From contig NW_025408676.1 in NCBI RefSeq assembly GCF_020360975.1, forward strand, positions 2,790,001-2,854,000: a DNA stretch of 64,000 nt, written 5' to 3'. Under the pieces are notes generated by a model. It did no database searches. It was not told the origin of the DNA and saw only the letters and a program-made list of their open reading frames with translations. Shown in pieces: positions 1 to 10,999 of the stretch (the first letter of the stretch is position 1; the number at the start of each line of letters is the position of its first letter). The DNA comes from Hirsutella rhossiliensis (lineage: Eukaryota > Ascomycota > Sordariomycetes > Hypocreales > Ophiocordycipitaceae). The translations under genes and the position numbers were made by a program.

Positions 1-40
1 TCTCCCTTCTCTTTGACTCCTCGACTCCAGCATATCATGC

Positions 41-1945
41 CTACCAGCCATCAAAGTTGCCAAACCCGCCGGCCTTGAACTTCTTCTTGACCGGCTCCTC
101 CCAAGTGTCCACATCCTGGCCCGCATCGCCACTGCCGTCAGGACCCACGGCAGCTTGCAGGTACTTCCCCACGGCCTGCCTCGCCTCCCCCTTCGTCTGC
201 GCGCCACCTCCTCGAATCCTCTTTCCCGTCCACGTCAACTTATCGTCCTCGGTGCCGCCTTGCCTGACAATCTCCTCGCGCCGCGCCTCTCGGCTCTGTT
301 GCTCGCGGTGCTGCGCCAGGAACTCCTCAAACGGATCAATCAGCACCACCAGGTCCTTGATGAAGATCTTGTTGAGCGGGCGATCGGAGCCGTCCGTGGG
401 GACCGCCTCCAGCTTGGTGAGAACGTCGAGGCCCGAGGTGACGCGCCCGAAGATGGTGTGCTTGCGGTCGAGATGCGACGCAGCCGTGTACGTGATGAAG
501 AACTGCGACGAGTTTGTGTTTTTGCCCTTGTTGGCCATGGAAACTGCATCTTCTGTCAGCGAAATGACGCTTTCCTTGAGCTGTCCCTCCCGGCTGCTTT
601 CTTCGGTTCTCTCTTGAGGCGGGGTAGCGGCTCACTGATTCCGCGGGCATTGTGCGCCAGGGGCCCCTCGAACTCGTCGTTAAAGTTCTTGCCCCATATA
701 CTCGAACCACCTTTGCCCGTCCCCGATGGATCTCCCCCCTGGATCATGAAGCCGGGGATATTCCGATGGAACGCCACGCCCTTGTAGTATCCCTTTTGCG
801 CCAGCCTGATGAAGTTCCACACTGCCTTTGGCGCCGTTTCCGTCTGCAGCTCGATTGTCAAATCTCCCAGGTTGGTCTCCATTTTGGCGTACCCCTTTGT
901 CTTGACGCGCCTTGGCTTGAGCATAAACTCCTCATCAGTCAGTAGCGCACGCTCGCCGCTCGTCTCCGGGGTCAAGCCCGTGCTGGTAAAGCTCGCCGCG
1001 GCCTTGCCGGTTGTGTAGGCTGCTGAGTTGGGTGCCAGCGTCTTTTGCTGTATCATGGGTGTCCGCGCCAGTGGAGCTGCCGCGGCCGCTCGCTTGACCA
1101 CGGCGCCCGCGCTGTGGTTGACGTCGGCCCCGGCCTCTCGTGCCTTGCGCGCCTTGTCCACGGCGGCTTTCGCCTTGAGGACTTTGTTCCCCATGCTCCC
1201 CAGAGCGGCGGCATTGATGTTGCCGGCTTGGCGGGCTTCTTGCTGTTCCCTGGTCAACTGCGCCTCCTGTCTATCCTGCAGATACTTGAACTGATCCAGG
1301 TTGCGGCTCGCGGAATTTTGGGGATCCTGAAGGGTGATGATGTCGGCGCGCGTAAAGGGCTCGTCGTCGACCAGATCCTGCCACAACTTTGCTTTGATGT
1401 TCATTCGCTGGACCGTCTCCCACGCAAACACGTTGGCGTAGGTCCCATGGCGGATGGCGACGATGTGGGTGTTGTCGGTGAAGACCTTGTACGTGACTGG
1501 ATCAATGAGGTCGCCCTTGGCGTCGCCGAAACCTGCGTCGAGGGAGCTGGACTCTGAGTTCTTGGCAAAGTTGAGCTTGATCAGGTCATTTTTCAGCAGC
1601 GTCTGTCCGTTGACCGGGTTCTGGTCGGGGTGCTTGTCGAGCCAGGCGCCGATAACCTCGACGTCGAAGATTGTGCCTTCGGGGGTGCAGACGGGGTTCT
1701 TGAACGGCTGCAGGCTGGCGGCGCAGAAGTTGTAGGGCAGGCGGCGGAAGGACGCGCTGTGGTTTTCGGCGCGTGAGGAGGCATTGGCGCCGGCACTGGC
1801 CGAGTAGGCGTCGGACGAAGACCATTCGGAGTGCGTGATCTGGAGGCTTGCGGTCAGTGCTGGGGGAGGAAGGCTGGCATGAAAAGGCATACAGCACTCG
1901 GAGGGAGGACATGCTTACATAGAGTTTATCGGTGCCTTTGCCCAT
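41..1945 (-). CDS. Peptidyl-prolyl cis-trans isomerase, U-box cyclophilin (PPIL2/Cyp8 type)
   Basis: Exons 1919-1945, 636-1839 and 41-543 (complement) encode about 577 residues. A U-box fold lies near residues 38-98 (motifs [12 protein letters not shown] and NPVNGQTLL), a middle linker is rich in Ala, Lys and Arg, and a cyclophilin domain spans roughly 323-480 ([22 protein letters not shown] is split here only by description; FNDEF, then [17 protein letters not shown] after the last intron). Known PPIL2/Cyp60 proteins are nuclear, spliceosome-associated prolyl isomerases whose U-box can act as a ubiquitin ligase. The first exon codes only nine residues (MGKGTDKLY), which is typical of this family's N-terminus and fixes the start. 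Both introns (79 and 92 nt) have canonical borders. Its 5' end faces the PTM1-like gene across a 730-bp shared promoter. Family call is firm; the exact orthologue name varies between fungi. Confidence 0.93.
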
Positions 1946-2675
1946 TATGACGATGTTTGGGAGGCAGAAAGACGGAGGCAGGGGGAGGACGGCGATGTTG
2001 CTGGAGCCGACGAAGGCTTCGATCGAGAGAGATGATGATGGGCTGCGACAGCGGCTTATCTTATCGCTCCCTAACACCTCTGTACAGTACTCCGTGCTGT
2101 GCTTCGAAGGTACCTGGGGTATGTACTACCTACCTAGGTACCTAGATACTGTACGTACTTGTGTGCATATACGGTACATGCATATGTGGGAACCCCTGCG
2201 AGTTACAGTGCGAGTAAACGCAGGGCGAAGTTTCCGTCCCCTCTTCCGCGCCTTCCCTTCCGCGCGCCCGAAAGGTACGTACATACGTCCATCATACGGC
2301 AGGTACGGAACGGTACTGTACCTATGGACGGACGCTGCCCGAAGCTGCCACCTCATCTGCGGCAACGCGATTCGTTCATCCATCCACCCTCACAAACTCC
2401 AGCCACGGCCAGCCAGCCAGCCAGCCTCAACCGCTCTCCCTCGGATGCCAGGCGCATCTCCTCCTGGCTGCTGCAGACTCGTCCGTCCGCGCCCTCGACC
2501 AACGTCCCCAGTGACCTCGACACCGAAATGGTCGTCTAGCGCACACTATCTCCAGAACACCAGGCTCCTGAGCCGCTCGAGGCCGCCAAAGCCTTCCACG
2601 GACATTGAAGCTCGCTCTTGATTTCGAATCAGCATCATCCCCGGCCTTGCCGTCGCCTCACGGTCACTATCCACA
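1946..2675. other. Divergent intergenic promoter region
   Basis: This spacer separates the start codons of the U-box cyclophilin and the PTM1-like gene. It holds several GTAC-rich short motifs, including a TACCTAGGTACC island at 2129-2145 and GTACTGTAC-like words near 2085-2110 and 2305-2325. A pyrimidine-rich stretch precedes the rightward gene. No convincing coding exon was seen. Confidence 0.6.
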
Positions 2676-4625
2676 ATGAGGCTCCTTCTGGGCCTCCTCG
2701 TACTGGGCCTGTCCCTTTGGACCGCCGATGCGCTCGAGGTCGGCATGGTATGCTCGCTCCTTTCCATCCCTCTCTTGCGATTTCTGTGCTGACGCCTTCT
2801 CGTCACGCGCCATCAGGACCAGTCGGAGACGAATCGCCAATACTGTTCCGGTTTGCCCACCCGAAATCCGGACTCGCATCGCGGAGTGGCTGACGCCTTT
2901 CCCAGGCATGTACAGCCGAACTACGTGGGGAGGACCGGTCGACCCTTTCATCCTTGTCAAGTTTCTAAACTCGAGTATCGCACCGGACAGCGATCCTGTG
3001 GCGAGTCTCATCATCTTCGAATGGCGCGATAAAGATCTGGTCGGCGTCCCGGATCCTAACTTCCCCGGCATGGTGAGTGGTCGTGCTTCCGGACGTCCGG
3101 CTTACACCCTGGCTGATTCCTCTGTCCAGCAACTCGAACTATGCCACGACGAGTCCGTGCAAAATGGTCGCTGCAACTCCACAGACCTTGGCCAATTTAT
3201 CCTCGCCCCCAATGCCACCGAAAAGTCCAACGCTGTGATACTCACAAAAGCCATCCACCTCAATGACCCTGCCCCTGTAAAGTACGCCATCAAGAAGACG
3301 GGCTACTACTGCGTCATCACCGATGTCTTCACTGCAGAGACTTATGGACTCGTAACCGAGTTTCGCAACGCCTATGGAGAATTGCTCGCGACCCAGATCC
3401 CCAAGCTGCCCTTCTATGGCGGCATGACCATCCTATACGCTCTCGTCTGCGTCTTCTGGGGTTTTCTTTACTACCAGCACCGTCACGACATATGTGAGCC
3501 AGCTGCTTCTACTGCCGGCGGCACATTCCCCGCTAACCAGCCTCAGTGGCTGTTCAGAATTACATTACCACCATTCTGGTCTTCTTGGTCGTTGAAATGC
3601 TCATGACATGGGCATTTTATGGTTCGTCATTCCCTTCTGTCGCCAGGCCTTGTGCTGAGACTGCGAGCAGATTACCAGAATCGCATTGGATCGAACGCGG
3701 GATCAAAGGTTTTGCTCATCGTGGTCGGCATATTCAACGCGGCTCGCAACTCGTTCTCCTTCTTTCTGCTGCTCATCGTTTGCATGGGCTACGGCGTAGT
3801 CAAGCCGACGCTTGGCCGCACAATGATACACGTCCGCTGGCTCGCTGCTGCTCACTTCGTGTTTGGACTCGTATACGCCATCACTAGTCTGCTGATTTCA
3901 CCCGAGAGTGCAGGCACGTGGAGCAGCTGTTGCCCCGACCCCTGACTGGATGCTGACCGTTTGCTTTAGGGCCCTTTGTTCTGCTCATCGTCCTCCCTCT
4001 CGCTGGAACGTTGACGGCCTTCTATGTGTGGACGCTCAACTCGCTCAACTTCACACTCAAAAACCTGAGGGAGCGCAAGCAGCACGCCAAGGAGGCTATG
4101 TACAAGAAGCTCTGGTGGGCCATCCTCACCAGCGTCCTGGTCATCTTTGGCTTCTTCTTCTTCAACAGCTTCACATTTGCCTCGGTCAACGACCCCGATT
4201 TTGCCCCGTTCCACTGGAAGACCAGGTGGTTCGTCCTGGACGGGTGGCTGAACATTGTTTACTTTGCCGACGTCGTTTGGGTTGCCTACATTTGGCGGCC
4301 AACAGCCAACAACCGTCGCTTCGCCATGAGTGACGAAATCGCGCAAGACGATGACGGCAATTTTGAGATTGGAGACCTAGGCTTTCCTGGAGACTCGGAC
4401 GACGACGAAGAAGCTCAGGCCGGGAAAAGCCCGACCCACCAGCCGCCTGCAAGAGGCGCCTCGGGTGCTGGACCGACGGCCAGGCCCCAGCAAAGAAGCG
4501 AGGGGCGCGACATTCCACGGGAGTCACTAGAAGGGGAGACGATTTTCGCCGTGGGCGAGGACGGAGACAGATTTTCTGAAGACGGAAGCGATGAAGAAGG
4601 CATGAAGCTTGTACGAGCCAAGTGA
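2676..4625 (+). CDS. PTM1/TMEM87-family Golgi seven-transmembrane protein (GOST family)
   Basis: Seven exons (2676-2747, 2817-2850, 2906-3072, 3130-3493, 3547-3621, 3671-3907, 3970-4625) give about 534 residues. The order is a signal peptide (LLLGLLVLGLSLWTADA), a luminal domain with cysteines (CSGMYS, LCHDES, NGRCNST, YYCVITD), a seven-helix block starting at PFYGGMTILYALVCVFWG, and an acidic cytosolic tail (DSDDDEEAQ, EDGSDEEG). This is the plan of the Lung_7-TM_R/GOST family that includes yeast Ptm1 and human TMEM87/GPR107, linked to Golgi and endosome traffic. The sixth donor is uncertain: GTGCAG at 3908 keeps the frame, whereas a GC donor at 3914 would add two residues. The gene ends 338 bp before the convergent NDUFAF7 homologue. 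Confidence 0.9.
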
Positions 4626-4963
4626 GAGCGGCTCGACGCATATGCATGCTCCTGAACCGTGTCTCCCTCGTCGTTGGGGTCAACGAGGCCCGCAGGCCTT
4701 GTGTTTTATTTTGAATTCGGCCCTTTCGGTCGTCAAAGACGACCTGTCATGCTGAAACAAGCATGATGAGGGGTTGAGTAGGGGGTCGTTCACCAATTGA
4801 ATGGGAAGGAATGGCGGTAGAGTGTATTTATACATAGATCTTGGCGTTATTCGGCACATGTCTCCGCCCTTGCTGGGCACCTGTTAAAACAATTGATCAA
4901 GTCACACTATGGTGGTGATTTGTTCTTGACTTCCTCCTTGTCTTTGCTCCTTTTTCGGCCACA
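4626..4963. other. Convergent 3' intergenic region
   Basis: Short AT-richer spacer between the two convergent stop codons. It presumably holds both 3' UTRs. Nothing else recognisable. Confidence 0.5.
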
Positions 4964-6693
4964 TCACACCCGCACATCCCCTCCAAAGCCGACGGGACGC
5001 CGCCGCCCGTCATTCTCGGGGAGAATAGCCAAGGCCTTGTACACCTTGCCCATGCCGTTGGGGCCGCGGTCGACAAGACGCCTCCAGGCCTTGTCTATGT
5101 TTTCCGCCGCACCCGTTTCCGCACCTTGGGTCAGCATTTTGGTGCGCTCACGTATGCCCATGAGCTCGAGAAAATCGGCTTGCGGAACGGGCCCGTGGAC
5201 CTCGACGCCGCGGCTGGCGCGCGTGGCGCTCTCGGCTATAGCGGTGAAATCGACGTCGGCGCTCAGGTCGACGAGGCCCGGGCTGGAGAAGGGGCTGACG
5301 AGGCGGTGGTGGCGGATGCCGCGGAGGGAGTTGACGGGGACGGTGTCGGCGGTGCCGTAGTCGAGGACGAGGGCGGCGCCCTTGGCATCGGGCTTCGGGT
5401 GCTTGGGTGAGCCGCCGATGCGGGTTGCGAAGTCGGCAGCGTGCAGCGATGCGTCGGGGCAGATTTCGATGACGGCGTCGGGCGTCTGCTTGAGCTTGCG
5501 GTATCTGGGTGACGACTCGGGGAGATATCTGGAGTGTCTCGTGGTTCCAGACGACAGGATAAGCTGAAACTCGGCAAGTGGCTCGGCCCCGGATTTGGAG
5601 GCGGAGTCGATGGCGGCAGGAGACGTCGGCGAGACCATCATTTCACGCCACTCCAGGGCCAGGGAACTGACATTGGCGGCCCCTGCTGGAGCCCCGTCGG
5701 ACGTTGGAGACGCCGCCGACGGCCGAGGCGCCGGCGCCGACTGGAAGGTGTGGATGGGGAGAGCGTCAAAGAACTCGTGGGCCACAATCAGGGGCATCTT
5801 GTCGGCCTCTGCGAACGAGGGGGGACCTGCTGTTAGCCAGCTGGCGGAAAGACGGGGCCGTTGTTCTGCAGGGAGGTCACGCACCGATCGGTATCGACTT
5901 GATGGTCTCTGTCCAGACAATAGGGGTTCCGAGACGCTTGCCGGTGCTGTGGCGGCCGACGCGGGACTCTGTGCAGGGGGCGTCGGGCCCGCAGAGCAGC
6001 GTCTTTTGCGCCTCCCTGAGGTCCGGGCTGGCTTCGACCATGAAGACGGAGTCGATGGCGGCGGCCATGGCGGGGAATCTCGATATCGTCTGCAATGGTG
6101 AGCCCGTGGACGACAAGGACCAGGGGAAAGTCGCCTCTTACCCGCAGCATGTCGTCCATGAGGGTGCCCCGGCCGGGCCCGACCTCGATGAGCTGGACGC
6201 CGCGGGAGGGACGCGCCTGGCTGATCCACTCGGCGACGAGCCACAGGCCGACGAGCTCGCCAAAGACCTGCGAGATCTCGGGCGACGTGACAAAGTCGCC
6301 CTTTGCGCCAAACTGGTCGCGCCCGCCGCCCTCGCGCCCGAGCAGCGCGCCGCTGTAGTAGCCTCCCACGTCGCCCGTCAGGCACATGCGCATGTAGCTG
6401 GCCAGGGGGACGGGGCCTGTGGTCTATGGCGGATCCGCGCCCCGCCCCCGAGGTGGTAAGCCAGGCACCTGTCTGCGTCTGGACAAGGGACGCTTCTCGG
6501 GGGTGCGTACCGAGATTGCTTCAGAGAGCTGCTTGGCCAGCGGCGTCGTCCATTTCCTCCTCTGGTCGGTGCATCGCGGGGCCGTTGCTGCGAAGCTTCG
6601 ACGGGCGCTGTGGGGGGACGGAGAGCCTGCCGCTGTCCGGGCGAGACAGCGGGGGCCGCGCGGGGCGGGCGAAGCTCTCGTCAGGCGTCTCAT
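4964..6693 (-). CDS. NDUFAF7/MidA-family mitochondrial SAM-dependent arginine methyltransferase
   Basis: Exons 6511-6693, 6142-6423, 5885-6089 and 4964-5826 (complement) give about 510 residues. The N-terminus is Arg/Ala/Ser-rich and looks like a mitochondrial presequence. MCLTGDVGGYYSG, GDFVTSPEISQVFGE and EVGPGRGTLMDDMLR (SAM-binding glycine loop, about residues 141-155) are family signatures, followed by VAHEFFDALP and LVLDYGTAD. Human NDUFAF7 methylates NDUFS2 during complex I assembly; the same role is inferred here. The first acceptor is TAG at 6424-6426, which restores the conserved TTGPVPLASY. The last acceptor is a NAGNAG tandem (5827-5832), so forms with or without one extra alanine are possible. 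It shares a 287-bp divergent promoter with the CDK11-like kinase. Confidence 0.92.
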
Positions 6694-6980
6694 TTGCGTT
6701 GTTGTGTCGTCTCTCGGTGTTTGACGCTGCTCCTCGACGGCATCGGAGGGGCTTCCTGCTGTACCTGGCTTATCAGTTAGGTCATGGTTGCGATAAGCGT
6801 GACGGCTAAACACTTCCAACCAGACCATTACACGCGGACTCTTGACTCACCAACGCACTCTTACACACGCACGCAACACGAGCTGCTACCGAGCAATTTA
6901 GAGTCAATCTCCGAGTGTCATCAAGGCATCACCCATCCACCCTTCCGACCGGATTGGCCGTGACCTACCCAGCAGCCCCC

Positions 6981-8450
6981 ATGACCGGCAAGGGCACGTC
7001 AAGATGGGCCGACACCGAGGAAGACGCAGAGCTCGAGGCAAAGCGCAGCAGCGAGAGGGAGAAGAAGCGGCTGAAAAAGGCGCAACGTGCTCGCCAGCTC
7101 GAGGCACAGGAAACAAGCCTCGCCGCCTCGCAGCGCGGTGACGCCGCACCAGCAGGTCAAGAAGAGGAACAAGGCGACGGCGCCAGGCCCTTGAAGCGGC
7201 GCAAACTCACGCCCCTGGCTGACGCAGACGAGGCGCAGGCGCCGCCGACGAGGCTGCTGCCGAGGCTCGAGGCCGGCAGCTGGACCAAGAGCCGGAGTGT
7301 CGACAACTACGACAAGCTCAACGACATCGAGGAGGGCACCTATGGCTGGGTCGCCCGCGGGTCCGACAAGGCCACCGGCGAGGTCGTCGCCCTCAAGCGC
7401 CTCAAGCTTGAGCCCCACGACAGGAGCGGCCTGCCCGTGACGGGCCTGCGGGAGATACAGGTCCTGCACAATTGCAGGCACCCCAACATTGTCGCCTTGA
7501 AAGAGGTTGTTGTCGGCGACGACCTCTCCAGGCTCGACAAGTCCGTCTTCCACACCTCACCCTCTTCCCCTGCCTGCCTTTTGCTAACTTGGCTCTACAG
7601 CTCCATCTTCCTCGTCCTCGAATTCGTCGAACACGACCTGAAGGGAATCCTCGACGACATGCCCGAGCCCTTTCTCGCCTCCGAAGTCAAGCGTCTGCTG
7701 CTCCAGCTCACCCAGGGCGTGGCCTACCTCCACGACAACTGGATCCTCCACCGCGACCTCAAGACGTCCAACCTCCTCCTCAACAACCGCGGCCAGCTCA
7801 AGATTGCCGACTTTGGCATGGCCCGCTACGTCGGCGACCCGCCGCCCCCGAGGCTCACCCAGCTCGTCGTCACCTTGTGGTACCGCGCCCCCGAGCTGCT
7901 CCTCGGCACCCGCTCCTACGGCGCCGCCGTCGACATGTGGAGCGTCGGCTGCATCTTTGGCGAGCTCATGACGCGCGAGCCCCTGCTGCAGGGCCGCAAC
8001 GAGGTCGACCAAATGTCGAGGATCTTTGAGCTGTGCGGCGTGCCCACCGAGGAGTCGTGGCCCAAGTTCCGCCGCCTCCCCAACGCTGGCAGCCTCAAGC
8101 TGCCCAAGACGCCCCTGACGACGGGCTCCGTCATCCGCGCTCGCTTTCCCAACCTGACGACGGCCGGCGCCGCCCTGCTCAACAGCCTGCTCGCCCTCGA
8201 CCCGGATCGAAGGCCCACGGCCGCCAAGATGCTCCAGCACGAATACTTTCGCCAGGACCCCAAGCCCAAACCCGAGAACCTCTTCCCCACATTCCCCAGC
8301 AGGGCCGGCCAGGAACGCAGGAAGCGGCACGAGCCCCACGCGCCCGTCCGAGGTCGTGCCGCCGCCCTCGGCGAGGTGGACCTGAGTGGCATCTTCCAGG
8401 GCCGCGATAGAGAGGAGAGGGGAGCTGGCTTTACGCTGCGCATGGTCTAG
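6981..8450 (+). CDS. CDK11 (PITSLRE)-like cyclin-dependent kinase
   Basis: Exons 6981-7540 and 7601-8450 give about 469 residues. An N-terminal charged segment (residues 10-80, Lys/Glu-rich with a KRRK basic patch) precedes the kinase domain. Visible motifs are the loop IEEGTYGWV (116-124), ATP-binding Lys139 in VALKRLK, the cyclin-binding helix PVTGLRE (152-158) in place of PITSLRE, HRDLKTSN with catalytic Asp239, DFG at 257-259, and the activation-loop TLWYRAPE with Thr278. IEEGTYG and HRDLKTSN are as in CDK11. Family members act in transcription and splicing in the nucleus. The 60-nt intron is in frame and free of stops, so retention would insert 20 residues in the N-lobe. The start is the first ATG of the coding frame, at 6981. 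Confidence 0.92.
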   Translation: MTGKGTSRWADTEEDAELEAKRSSEREKKRLKKAQRARQLEAQETSLAASQRGDAAPAGQEEEQGDGARPLKRRKLTPLADADEAQAPPTRLLPRLEAGSWTKSRSVDNYDKLNDIEEGTYGWVARGSDKATGEVVALKRLKLEPHDRSGLPVTGLREIQVLHNCRHPNIVALKEVVVGDDLSRLDKSVFHTSPSSPACLLLTWLYSSIFLVLEFVEHDLKGILDDMPEPFLASEVKRLLLQLTQGVAYLHDNWILHRDLKTSNLLLNNRGQLKIADFGMARYVGDPPPPRLTQLVVTLWYRAPELLLGTRSYGAAVDMWSVGCIFGELMTREPLLQGRNEVDQMSRIFELCGVPTEESWPKFRRLPNAGSLKLPKTPLTTGSVIRARFPNLTTAGAALLNSLLALDPDRRPTAAKMLQHEYFRQDPKPKPENLFPTFPSRAGQERRKRHEPHAPVRGRAAALGEVDLSGIFQGRDREERGAGFTLRMV

Positions 8451-8866
8451 ACCAAGCGTCATGCATAACAGCAAGGAGACGACGACGCATGCTAGCACGA
8501 ATGAGCTGTTCCCACCGTCACGGCTCTTGACGGCCGAATACAGGAGACTCCAGTCGAGCACCGCCAGCCATACGATACGAGGTCAAAGGAGCGTCAATGC
8601 GTTCAAGTTCATTAAACGAGCCTGTGCTGCTCAAGTTTTCAACGCCCAATCCAAAACACCGCCAAGCCCAAAGTAGCTGGCCCGTTTGCCACGAACCACC
8701 CTTCCGTTCCGCATGAGAAAAATCCAATGTGCCACTGACAACGCCTGTGCGCAAGACCCATATTTATTATTCTTCCAATCTCTCGTCGCCTGGTAGGACC
8801 CATGTGGAAGTGAAATCAACGGCAAGATGTACGTGGCAAGAAGTAAAGAGAAGGTACCAGAGTCAA
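8451..8866. other. Convergent 3' intergenic region
   Basis: Spacer between the stop codons of the CDK11-like kinase and the leftward secreted protein. It appears to hold only the two 3' UTRs; no coding or repeat structure was seen. Confidence 0.5.
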
Positions 8867-9809
8867 TCAGCGCAGCCCAAGGCCGGAAACAAACCACGTA
8901 AAGCTGAGGAATGTGATGACGCTCATGCTGACAGCGAGACCGAGGGCTTGGTTGTCGAAGAGCGACGAGGCGCCACTGCATCCAGTGCACTTCCAGTCCG
9001 CGAACGCTGTGGCAGGCTTCCCCGCGTAGAGACCAAAAGTGAAGCCCTTGTAGGTGCCCAGGTAGCCGGGCTGTGGAGGTGCTGTGATGGCGGCTTCAGA
9101 GTCCTTGACAATGAGCGTGTACAGCTGCTCCAAGAGGGGCTTCTCGACGGAATCGGCCTCCTTGTTAGTGTCCCAGACGTACTCGACCGATGTCTCAAAG
9201 GTCATGTTGGAAGTCAGGGTCCACGTTTCGGACGCAACCGAGCAGCTGACGAGAACATCGACGGCGGTGGGGGTGCCGAGCAGCGAGGTGTAGTTCCAGC
9301 TCCACGTCACGTGGTCCCTGATCTTGTAGAGGGGAGTAGGCTCGAGATTGGTAGCCGGGCTCAGCATGCTGACGCCGCCTGGGGGCGCGTCAGGAGGGAA
9401 TTCGGTATGTGTGGCCTCGCTGCCGCCGTCCTTGGTGCGGGTGCCGCTGGACTTGCCGCTGGACTTGCCGGTGGCCGTGGGCTCAGCTGTGTTCTGACCG
9501 GCGTTTGTTCGGGACGCTGTGCTGTCCGCGCTGACAGCGCTGCCGGGTGTTGCACTGGGCGATGGGGAAGCTGAGCCTGAGGGACTCGAGGCAGCTGGAG
9601 CCCAGTCAGTAAAAGGCGGCTTTCACGAGCAGCGAGGTGAGCAGAGGAGACGGGGCGAGCGTACGTGAGCTCGAAGATGAGTCTTGACGAGCAACGAGGT
9701 TGCGGATCTCGGGGAGCCAGTGCGAATTGGGCCATGCGACGGCAGCGGCGGGGACGACGATGGAGGAGAGGCAAACGGCCAGCGAAACGAGCGACTGGGC
9801 GGGACGCAT
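8867..9809 (-). CDS. Fungal secreted/membrane-anchored protein, DUF7137-like
   Basis: Exons 9665-9809 and 8867-9594 (complement) give about 290 residues. A signal peptide (MRPAQSLVSLAVCLSSIVVPAAAVA) begins at 9809 in the only good ATG context. A Ser/Thr/Pro/Gly-rich linker of about 70 residues, likely O-glycosylated, follows. The globular part has the conserved-looking stretches GGVSMLSPATNLEPTPLYKI, VTWSWNYTSL and WDTNKEAD, with CTGC near the end, and a final hydrophobic helix (about 25 residues) that is either a membrane anchor or a GPI signal. It resembles a fungal-only family of unknown function that I recall as DUF7137; the name is from memory. No enzymatic motif is visible. Confidence 0.75.
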
Positions 9810-10999
9810 GGTGACGGCAGTTGGTGAGGAGGGACTGCCGAGGTCGACGTGATGGGCCGGTGGGAGAGGTTGCGGACTGGAGAGCGGCGCCGTCAAACAG
9901 AGGCTCGAGAGTGCGGCTTTGGTTGGAGGGACTGTCGGCTGCTGGGGCGGTCAATCACCGCCGTTGGCGCGCGTTTGACTCTGTGGGCTACACGAGATGG
10001 CAATGAACAAGTTGACAGCCGCCACCCGAGTCTCAAAACATTGGATGTACTGTATGTTGTGAGTGGGGAGAGGAGGGCGGAGCGGTGCCACTAGCGAACG
10101 ACGTTTGGGGGTGGCGCCAAGAGCAATGGATAAAAACAGAGACGGAAACGGCGGGTCTTGCGGAGAGGCCGACGAGTCAGGCGCCGGAGGATGTGGGAGC
10201 GAGGGAATAGGGGAGCGAGCGTGTGCGTGAGAGTGACAAGTGAGTGAGTGAGCGAGAGAGAGAGGCAGAGAGAGGGGGGGGGGGCTCGGGGGAGGAGAAA
10301 AGGGTCAGATGGGAGACGGAGAATTGGGGCCTCCGCTCCCCATCTGACAGACAGGCTGACGAGGAAAACACACGCCAGGTATCGCGAGGTAGCTTGGCTT
10401 GACGGCAGGCGGGGGGACAGAGCCATGGAGATACTCGAGAGATACCTGACCGGTCGCCTGCATACAAGCTTCGTATACGGACATGGTCCAGTACAAACAC
10501 TGTACGGTACAAACAACTCCGTCCTCCGTACCCCTGCAGACATTGGTTGGCCAGCACGAGCCGAAAAAAGAAAGCTCGAATACGAATTCACGTGGTCTCG
10601 TGTTGCCTGATCAACACGAAGGCGCCCTGTCCAATCCAAGCCTCGGCCACATTTCTCTCGCACGGCCCAGCCTGTGCGTTCCATTCCTCGCCTCCAGCTG
10701 AAGCATTGTTTCCTGGTACTGTACGTACCGTATGAACCCGCGCTTCAACCTCGCGAGTCTGGGTACTGCTCACACGCCAAAGGTTCCAGTTCATTCGAAA
10801 CCCGCCGCCCATGTGCCTCATGTCAGCCGGCCTGATGAGTTGTTTGTTCCATGGTCATTCTCGAAACTACAGTAGTCACCACTCTCACTCCTGTCCACAG
10901 CACTCATTCGTCGTGCAACTACACCATGTTATGTCTCAATCCCGCATGCCACCCCCTTCCCTCCACAACCTAGTCGCACTGTTCCAGTGCCCGCAACAA
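9810..10999. other. Intergenic region with purine-rich low complexity and GTAC motifs
   Basis: The spacer upstream of the secreted-protein gene and downstream of DCP2. A GA/GTGA-rich stretch and an 11-base G run lie at about 10231-10284. GTAC-rich words cluster at 10487-10515 and 10713-10732. Short open frames across it lack the codon bias and family resemblance of real genes. Confidence 0.55.

Noticed and set aside
7584..8561. A 325-codon leftward frame over the CDK11-like kinase
   Set aside because: Antisense shadow of the kinase domain, with no family resemblance.
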